A stretch of 38,491 nucleotides of DNA from Gamarada debralockiae (Eukaryota; Ascomycota; Leotiomycetes; Helotiales; Hyphodiscaceae): contig NXFV01000996.1 in NCBI GenBank assembly GCA_002803225.1, forward strand, positions 1 through 38,491, given 5' to 3'. Below the pieces are notes generated by a model. That model was not told the origin of the DNA and made no database searches. It saw nothing but the letters and a program-made list of their open reading frames with translations. The position numbers and the translations under genes are program-made. Below are positions 31,959 through 38,491 of the stretch, piece by piece; the stretch's first letter is position 1; every line of letters starts with the position of its first letter.

Positions 31959-32922
31959 TCAAGTCGTACCTTCAGCGACGCTGCTCAGGCTGCTCAGGCG
32001 AGCTAGCTGAAGCGAGGGTGAGCCGAGGGTGATTAGCGACTGAGCAAGAGCGGCAAGCTTACTAACCGAATGCGAAGCAGGAGAAGGAGTCGGTTGATAA
32101 TACAAAGAAAATGACGGCTTCGCTATTTCCTCGCAATAGCGATATTGACCACACATCGCAAGGTTTGGAAACCCTCGCTTTGTCGCATTCCCTCGCGAAG
32201 CATGGCCATGGCGTCCTCTCACCTCTCGTCCCTCCCACCTTCTGCCGGTCTTCCCGCCAATGTCCAAGCCACTTGCGACCATCGATCCAAGGGTTTTGAG
32301 GTCAACAAACACCTCTTGCTGAGAAATTTTAGTCTTATCTTCCGAGAATCCAGCTTCCATGAGGAATTTTCTGATGTGCGAATGTTCTTTCGAATAAAGC
32401 CTCAAAAACATTGGCAAAGAACAGGTTCGGGATCGTGTCGTTCGATGAGTCGCCTCGAGAGTGTCACTTGTCGGTGTTTCTGCCCAGATATTGAGGGTAG
32501 TAGTAACCCCTTCCTGGAGTGTGCGGTAGATATGTCCCGTTGCCTTGGCTGCTTCAGGGTCGGAAAGAGTGAAGATTGCGAAGTTCTTGAATGAGTTCGA
32601 GAACGTCTCGTCAGCAAATGTTAGATCTTGCATTGCCATGAGTTCGGCTCAAGCCTTGGATCCGTACGATAACGTGCATTTCGTGGCTGGCTGTGGGAAA
32701 CTCTCTCGAAGGCACATATCAGGAAGACCATCCGTTGCCTTGGAATTTTACCGCGGCACAAAATGGATAGCGATCCTTCTTGAGCAACTCAGCTGCCCAC
32801 GGCATTTGGTAGCCATGACTTGCCAGGTTCCGAAAATGAAGTAGCTCCATTTGCGTGCTGTTCACTCCTAGAGACAGAGGCATCATGAACCAAAAAGTAT
32901 GATGTTTAAAGCGACCTGTCAA
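31959..32922 (-). pseudogene. Decayed gene of unknown function
   Basis: Two well-preserved blocks lie on the minus strand. The first (32922-32719) includes MPLSLGVNSTQMELLHF and WAAELLKKDRYPFCAAVKFQ. The second (32639 downward) includes MQDLTFADETFSNSFKNFAI, SDPEAAKATGHIYRTLQEGV and FLMEAGFSEDKTKISQQEV. Between them the frame changes and two stops occur (a TGA after NGWSS near 32718 and another near 32653). The composition and smooth reading of each block suggest a once real soluble protein, but I do not recognise the family. The tail below about 32250 becomes low-complexity, and it is unclear where the original gene ended. I cannot say whether it was ever joined to the neighbouring acyl-CoA dehydrogenase remnant. 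Confidence 0.55.
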
Positions 32923-33177
32923 ATCTCAATGCCTGTCATGGTTGCGAGTCTTCTCTATTTCCTAGTGGGCGGTTTGTCGGTATCGGACTTGTACTTCTTT
33001 CGAGTTGCAAGTAGTAGTTGCGAGCAAAATAATCCTTACTTGGCGAGCCTCAGTGGAGGTGTGAGTGGAGAAGAAAAGACTGCAAAGTTGCATGCATGAA
33101 ATTGTAAATCTGGACGAATCTCGACCACTCTACTGATGTCATGATGCGACAGGACACGAGAAAGGGTTCAAAGGATG
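32923..33177. other. Spacer, nothing recognised
   Basis: Short gap between decayed minus-strand genes. Confidence 0.4.
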
Positions 33178-34168
33178 TCACCATTCCTTTTTGCGGGTGG
33201 AAATCCTGGATATCCGAGCACGATGCATGGCAGCAACAGCTCGAGGGTCGTTCGCTGGCCCTGCCGCTGGCCCGTTGAAAACAGCATATACCTTCTCCAA
33301 ATGAATCTCCTCTGGGCGATCACGCTCATACTGCACATCCACTAAACTGTCCTACAACCCACGCCTTCGCTCATCGTACTCCTGCTTATACCGAGTCTTC
33401 TCATCCTTCGTCATCCTACTGGAAGAACCGCCATACTATCCGCAAGCCATCCCAACACCGATCTATCCCGCACCATACCATCTCGAATTACGCTCTCACC
33501 ACACATCGTGATGCCCTTCGATATGCTCCTCAGAATCTCGAGTGCATCCCTCCTAGTCTCATAAATTGTGTATAGTCCGGCATACCGCATGATAGTCTAC
33601 CGTGTGTCTTCAATGACCTTTTATTGCCTAGTACTTCTCTGTGTTTTTCCAAGTCCGAACAATCTTGGTAGTCAAACCATAGCATATGCCAAGCTGATCT
33701 CGAATAATGATCGAAGAAGACTTCGGATCTTGCAGTTTCCCGAGCGACCTCTCGTCTTCTCTCCCTTCTGGCTTCTCGTTCTGTTACTCGCGCAGCATGC
33801 TTGGCAGCTTCTCGCGCAGCTTGTTGTTCAGCCAGTCCGCGACTCTCGGCAGCTCGTCGTCCGGCGATTTCTCGACGACGGGCGGCGACTTCATCCCTAC
33901 GACGTGGTAGGTACCAGTTGTGAACCCATTCCCAGGGTCTTTGGTATCGATGTGGAATTTCGGTGAGGGTACGCAGAAGATTGTAATCTTCGACATGTTG
34001 TGACGAGCCCCTAGGAGGGGTGGGCTTCGCGGGGGGTTCGACGGGGGGTCGAAGGCATTGGGAAGATCGCGGGTTGTGTGGAATAAGTGTCGTAATCGAA
34101 CTGATGGAGATATTTTGAAGGCATTGTGGTTTTGGCTGAGAGGAAGGAGGATCGAAGCTCTTAATCAA
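33178..34168 (-). pseudogene. Decayed gene, charged helical protein of unknown function
   Basis: A 212-codon minus-strand ORF starts at 34168 and contains VEDYNLLRTLTEIPHRYQ followed by a long Arg/Ala/Glu-rich helix (about residues 90-145). The overlapping frame in the same stretch (MSKITIFCVPSPKFHIDTKD from 33996) is also plausible, so the true frame is uncertain. Downstream, other frames carry GLYTIYETRRDALEILRSIS (near 33545), then SVIRDGMVRDRSVLGWLADS (near 33470), MTKDEKTRYKQEYDERRRGL (near 33400) and YERDRPEEIHLEKVYAVFNG (near 33320). The last block ends at a TGA at 33178-33180. The blocks are joined by frameshifts, and at least one TAG interrupts (RRRGL-stop-D). I do not recognise the family. 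The consistent order and charge pattern argue for a single gene with several lesions. Confidence 0.5.
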
Positions 34169-34859
34169 GCTGACGAGATCGACGCGTTCGATTGGAGGTT
34201 GACGTCACTAAGTAAACAAAAGACATCATTCAGAAGGTTTAGCTTATTGTTCATCCTTGGAATATGAAAGCAAAATACAATAACAATTTAAAATGAAGAG
34301 GAAATTGCAAATTGGTACGAAGTCCAGGTCTGTTACTTGCTAGTTGAAGTGGTTCCAGCGGCGGCTGAGGTGACGCAAACGTGCCAAGGCGCCAAGCCTT
34401 TCAAGCGCGCCTCTATCGCACCAGCCCTTCCCTTCAACGCACTCATCCCAAAGCCAGGAAAGCCAATAATCATCACAAAAGTGCAACAGTACGAGTTGAG
34501 TTAATTGCCGTATCAATGATAGTTCTCTATCATGTGCATAACCCATGCACAGCGAAGCCGCTGGATTTCCCCGCAAATTTATGCAAGTGGCGTAATGACA
34601 GGCAGTCCATCGGGGAAAGCATGCCGAGGATGACAAGCCCGCTTGTCAAACATGCTTTCTTTCCCGCAGCTCCGGGTCAGATCTTAAAAAACTTTCATCG
34701 CGCCTTTTCTCCCTGCTCTCTGTGTAACCACATTTCTCAAATGAGGAAGATGACGACCTCGCTGCTTCAAGTCTTTCCTATTGCTTTCATGGAGCCCTGG
34801 GTCTAAGAGACGACGATGCAGTGCAGAACCGCTCTCTAAACGTTGGTACTACGTACACG
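34169..34859. other. Intergenic, no confident gene
   Basis: A 98-codon minus-strand ORF at 34340-34636 (ending RLRHLSRRWNHFN) and overlapping plus-strand ORFs have no recognisable domain. The right part is probably promoter of the membrane protein at 34860. Confidence 0.45.
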
Positions 34860-35756
34860 ATGGCTGCAGAATCGAGTGGGGACTGGCAGGGCCGGTGGAC
34901 CGGGACCGCCTTGGTCGTCGTTATCTGCACAGGAATTTCAATTAGCAATGCTTTGGAGCTACTCTTGCTTGTGGTAATCACCTTCAAGAAACGCAAAGGG
35001 CTCTATTTTTGGAGTCTCCTTATCACCTCGTTCTCTGTCCTGCCTTACAGTATTGGCTACCTCATTGAATTCCTTCGTAGGTATTCCTGGAAGGGAATGA
35101 AACTTATCTCACGCATAGTAGGCATCAAGCACCTGCTGGGAGACATCATGAACAACATCGGATGGTTGGTCTTGGTCACGGGGCAATCTGTCGTGCTTTA
35201 CTCACGACTCGGTGTCATCCTTCACAACCCAAGAATTTTACGGCTCGTTCTCTGGATGATCATCATCGATGGTGTGGCATTCTACGTCACAACCACCGTT
35301 ATTCACTACGGCACCTACTCGGGCGACGGCACTTTCGACACGGCTGCTATGGTCATCGAGAAGATCCAAATGACGGGATTCTGCGTCCAGGAATTCATCA
35401 TCTCCGGCCTATACCTGCTGGAAGTCTGGCGACTCTCGAAGGTCCTTATCCACGAAAAGTCTCGTCAAACCATGTGGGAATTGTTGGTTATCAATCTCGT
35501 CATCATCACCTTGGATATCGCGCTTCTCACTCTGGAATATCTCGGCTTGAGTGTCCTTGAACAGACCTTCAAAGGGACTGCTTACAGCTTCAAGTTGAAG
35601 ATGGAGCTGGCTATATTGGGCAAGTTGGTCAGCATGGCGCAGACGCATTCTACTGCACCGGTATTTCCTGGAAGTGGCAGCCCATCCGAACACGTTGGAA
35701 ATCAGACAGGTCCGGGTCCTGCTAAGCCACAGGCTGCGCGATTATCTTTTGTGTAG
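34860..35756 (+). CDS. DUF7703-like seven-helix integral membrane protein
   Basis: Single-exon ORF. The ATG at 34860 (MAAESSGDWQGRWTGTAL) gives 298 residues; an upstream GTG in the same frame is not needed. Hydrophobic segments fit seven helices: about residues 15-40 (ALVVVICTGISISNALELLL), 50-70 (FWSLLITSFSVLPYSIGYLI), 100-122 (GWLVLVTGQSVVLYSRLGVI), 128-150, 175-195 (MTGFCVQEFIISGLYLLEVW), 210-235, and a shorter one thereafter. ALELLLLVV, LYFWSLL, VTGQSVVLYSRL and EKIQMTGFCVQEFIISGLYL are the conserved blocks I associate with the fungal DUF7703 family. The cytosolic tail is Pro/Gly/Ser-rich. Function is unknown; the topology resembles receptor-like fungal PTH11/rhodopsin-type proteins but without the CFEM domain. 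The gene appears intact. Confidence 0.85.
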   Translation: MAAESSGDWQGRWTGTALVVVICTGISISNALELLLLVVITFKKRKGLYFWSLLITSFSVLPYSIGYLIEFLRRYSWKGMKLISRIVGIKHLLGDIMNNIGWLVLVTGQSVVLYSRLGVILHNPRILRLVLWMIIIDGVAFYVTTTVIHYGTYSGDGTFDTAAMVIEKIQMTGFCVQEFIISGLYLLEVWRLSKVLIHEKSRQTMWELLVINLVIITLDIALLTLEYLGLSVLEQTFKGTAYSFKLKMELAILGKLVSMAQTHSTAPVFPGSGSPSEHVGNQTGPGPAKPQAARLSFV

Positions 35757-36544
35757 ATCAATTGATTAGATGTTATTCAATGCACAAAACCCTCTTCAGC
35801 AACCTATTATCTTATCCAGTCTTGAATCTCGTCCCTCAAAACATCCAAACTAACGGGGTCGAAGGAAATATATGGGGTCCAGCACATTCATTCTAACTTC
35901 ACCGAGAAGGATCTACGCAGCCTTCTACCCCACCAAGTGGTGCATGAAGGTACAACCTAGAATCGTCTTACCTTGATAATTTGCGCTTTAGCTATCGTGA
36001 TAGAGTGGTGTATCCCAAATCTTTGCATTTGAATCACTCAGATCTTTGGACGATTGGAATTGAATCGTTCAAATCAATTAAACGATTATACTACGGGACT
36101 TATCATATTCATGGAATGCCTCGGGATCCCTTCCTTACACCAAGTCGAAAGCGCTCGGTCGCCCCGTCAGGCGGACAAGAGCTTCGGTAGTCGAGACGAG
36201 AGAAAAAAGGTTCCAGGGAAAGAACGCCCTTCAGCGGTTTCAGTCTCGGCTATGCAACAGCTTTCTTCCCATGACCTCGTTCATTTTGAGCACATTCCTC
36301 CCAGTAACGTTGCGATCACAGCGTTAGCCATGTGATGATTTTGCCGAATCAGGCTCCGAGATCCAAGCTGTCAGTTGAGCTGTATTTTGGGGGCGAAATA
36401 TAGTGGCATTTCTAGACCTAGCTGATATCTAAGGAGCTGGAATACAAGGAGGGGCAGAGCTCTCTTATATCACAAAAGAGGGGTAAATACAGGCTATACC
36501 TGATTAGGCAACTCCAACCAACACAAGCTGTGCAGTTTCCATCC
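35757..36544. other. Intergenic with a dispersed palindrome copy
   Basis: No supported gene; contains the palindrome at 36065-36087 and its conserved left flank. Confidence 0.45.
36030..36087 (+). repeat. Dispersed palindrome copy 3 with flank
   Basis: Palindrome arms TCGTTCAA and TTAAACGA at 36065-36087. The left flank AATCACTCAGATCTTTGGAC recalls 21010-21030 of copy 2, with a further GGACGATTGG-type half site. Confidence 0.5.
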
Positions 36545-37300
36545 TCATTCTTTTGTCTCAGCAAAGCGTGATGTCTTCAGGGATGTAACTTCATCATCCG
36601 TCGCTTCGCCAAACATAACTCCATCAAGATAGCAGTTTGATACCCATGACCACAGTCCGTCCTGTCGTGGTCGAATGACAACCGGGAGGCGGCTGCCATA
36701 CACTATGGCAACCTTGTCACCTGTCTCCGCCCATTCTGAGAGCCATCCCAACCGACCGCTCTCCATAACCGTGAAATTTCGTTCCTTTCCGGCCCCAAGA
36801 GTGCCCTAGAGTACGCTACACAGTCCTTTGTTTGATCATTTTCTATGGGAACATACTTTGCGTCGCGAGTCACCCGGATTGGTCTTCTTCCAACGTGCCA
36901 GGTATGATGAGGCCCTTGGAATGAGTCTCCGAGATTTCGCCCAACTCGATCTTCAAGACCTCCATTGGTGCTGCCTCGGCCTCGATCAAAGTCTCAAGCA
37001 GGAGGCGCGTAAAACGAAAACCTCTCCTGCCTGCATATCATCCTCTCTAAACCAAGCAACCACTTCATCGGCCTGGTTGTAGATCTCCTTCACGAGTTGC
37101 ACCTGAAAACACTTCTCGATGTCGCCTGTCTGGTTGATACAGATTCCGTCGATCCAGAAGGTTCTCGTCTCAGCTTCCTTTTGCAAGGCTTGTCAGGCGG
37201 CATGCAAATTGTGTGTAACGTGAAAATGGGACGACTCATCGGATCCTTCGTCACACAATATGAATTGCTCGAACTCTGGAAGACCTCATACGTAGGATAG
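36545..37300 (-). pseudogene. HET (heterokaryon incompatibility) domain protein, broken
   Basis: HET-domain proteins trigger cell death after fusion of genetically unlike hyphae. The minus strand begins with PLSYV then TGA then G (the usual YxWG position, TGA at 37286-37288), and continues FEQFILCDEGSDESSHFHVT. After another TGA (37193-37195) it reads RTFWIDGICINQTGDIEKC near 37150 and LVKEIYNQADEVVAWF, the central HET motifs. The middle region is lost or scrambled. From 36766 GDKVAIVYGSRLPVVIRP, then NCYLDGVMFGEATDD match the family's C-terminal end, stopping at 36545. The total length (about 750 bp) is well under half of a normal gene, so an internal deletion accompanies the stops. Confidence 0.8.
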
Positions 37301-38442
37301 TGGGATGTAACTCCGGCTTGTGGTTTATCTGCTGTTCAGAGAGGAGTGTAGAATTTTGCAGTGAATACCATCGTTGGGGTGTCCTGCTTGAAGCTCCAGG
37401 AGCCTGATAGCCTTGTTTCAACACCGGAATTTCGACACTTCCCAACTCTCATACTCTCGTGACCCAGCGCAGCCTTTGCTCAGGCCGGCTCAGGCCCGAC
37501 TCGGCTTCAGCTCAAGTCTGCTTAACTCTGCTCACCTATCTCACCAAAAATCGTCAACTTTTAACGAGGGGATCGAAAGGCCCCCCTCCCCAGTCAGGGC
37601 CCCAAATCCGTTCGCACTGTACATTCACAACCTGTGCCAGCCAGAACTCATTCCCAGACAGTTATCCCCGTCTGCCCGTCGTTATGCAAAATGCGAAAAC
37701 GCCCACACGCACGGTCTTTTTCTGCGTCTTACTTCAGGGTGTTTATGTCGTCCTCAGCGAGCTGGTCTTGAGAAGATGCTCGTATCCCCCACTTGCAGTG
37801 CAGTGCTGCATTACAGTTAACACTACGACGTGCAAGTTCGGTATTGGTTCGTCAGCCTCATATGCCCCGCTATACCGTTTGGCAGGGTGGGCAAGCATCC
37901 AGCGTCGTTGTGGACACAATAAATATCATACTCAAATGCTTACTAATTTGTCTACTCTGAATAATAAATTTCTTTATTTAAGCTAGAATCTGCAATATGT
38001 GCGAAATTTGAGTTTTGTTTTCTATTATTCCAGTATTTTTAAAGAGTAGGACTATTTTGATCTTCTTTGGGTATTTCTTCTGCCTTATTCGCCTGACAGG
38101 TGTGCCACTTTTACTTTCCATGGTGGCGAGTGGCGAGCTGGCGAGCCTGCTGTATGCATTTGTATAACAGTGGCTGAGCTTGCAGATAGATGTCAGCAGC
38201 TACAGTAGCCAACCATGTCGCACAGGCGCATTCGCAGGCATACCGTAAGCGCCACAGAGCCTTTTCAATAACTGCTCTATCCATGCTGGCTGGCTGGAAT
38301 TGATCGAAGCAGTTCCCCAGGCGGATTGAAGTTGGAGTTGGTAATCCCTAGCCTCACCTTCGCCGATTTAATTTAAGATGCCTCACCCGTCCTGGTCATA
38401 ATATCACAGATTCCGCCTTCACTCACTTCTTCCCTCTTTCCT

Positions 38443-38443
<1 letters not shown>
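37301..38443. other. Intergenic, no confident gene
   Basis: Overlapping ORFs at 37413-37986 have cysteine- and serine-rich, domain-free translations and look like chance frames. Short GCGAGCTGGCGAGC-type direct repeats occur near 38125-38150. Confidence 0.4.

Positions 38444-38491
<48 letters not shown>
38444..38491 (+). repeat. Terminal poly-T tract (48 bases)
   Basis: Uninterrupted T run reaching the window end, after a TTCC-rich pyrimidine stretch. Confidence 0.95.

Noticed and set aside
37413..37986. Two overlapping plus-strand ORFs of 135 and 175 codons
   Set aside because: Both start in unrelated sequence, overlap in different frames, and show no domain or coding bias.

Overview
This window looks like nuclear DNA of a filamentous ascomycete (Pezizomycotina; a leotiomycete is my best guess, by inference only). 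The support is seen in the sequence: many introns of about 48-80 bp with GTANGT-like donors and CTAAC-like branch sites, an AT-rich repeat carrying C-to-T/G-to-A damage typical of repeat-induced point mutation (RIP), and gene families characteristic of these fungi (HET, 2EXR, Dal5-type permeases, DUF7703-like membrane proteins, RBR ligases). No tRNA, rRNA or CRISPR array was recognised.

Layout. 1-3869 is a RIP-degraded mobile element: two head-to-tail copies, the left one cut by the window edge. The minus strand carries the ruins of a Crypton-like tyrosine recombinase. 3870-7244 has no confident gene. 7245-9632 is an intact six-exon sugar-porter MFS transporter. 10616-11570 is a BTB/POZ pseudogene. 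13138-15248 (minus) is an intact seven-exon Dal5/Soa1-type anion permease, and 17240-18705 (plus) is an intact four-exon TauD/Jlp1-type 2-oxoglutarate dioxygenase. These two are divergent across a 2-kb spacer. Close to the dioxygenase the spacer holds one exact and two near-exact matches to the CYS3/MetR sulfur-regulator consensus. Together they read as a small sulfonate-scavenging module: import, then oxidative release of sulfite under sulfur limitation.

From 21677 onward intact genes are mixed with broken ones. There is a 2EXR pseudogene (minus), a GC-rich intact orphan gene (22786-23442), a truncated 2EXR ORF, a degenerate ~50-bp tandem repeat, a frameshifted conserved fungal gene (24729-25434), and an RBR E3-ligase pseudogene that has lost its catalytic cysteine. 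After an AT-rich gene-poor stretch comes a secreted aspartic-protease homologue that lacks the first catalytic DTG motif (28997-30317). It is followed by an acyl-CoA dehydrogenase remnant, two decayed genes of unknown function, an intact DUF7703-like seven-helix membrane protein (34860-35756), and a HET-domain pseudogene (36545-37300). The window ends in 48 consecutive T residues, perhaps a contig edge.

The main functional unit is the permease/dioxygenase pair. The remainder looks like an accessory compartment with heavy gene decay. A short imperfect palindrome (arms TCGTTCAA and TTGAACGA) recurs at several intergenic places and is not explained by any annotated feature.
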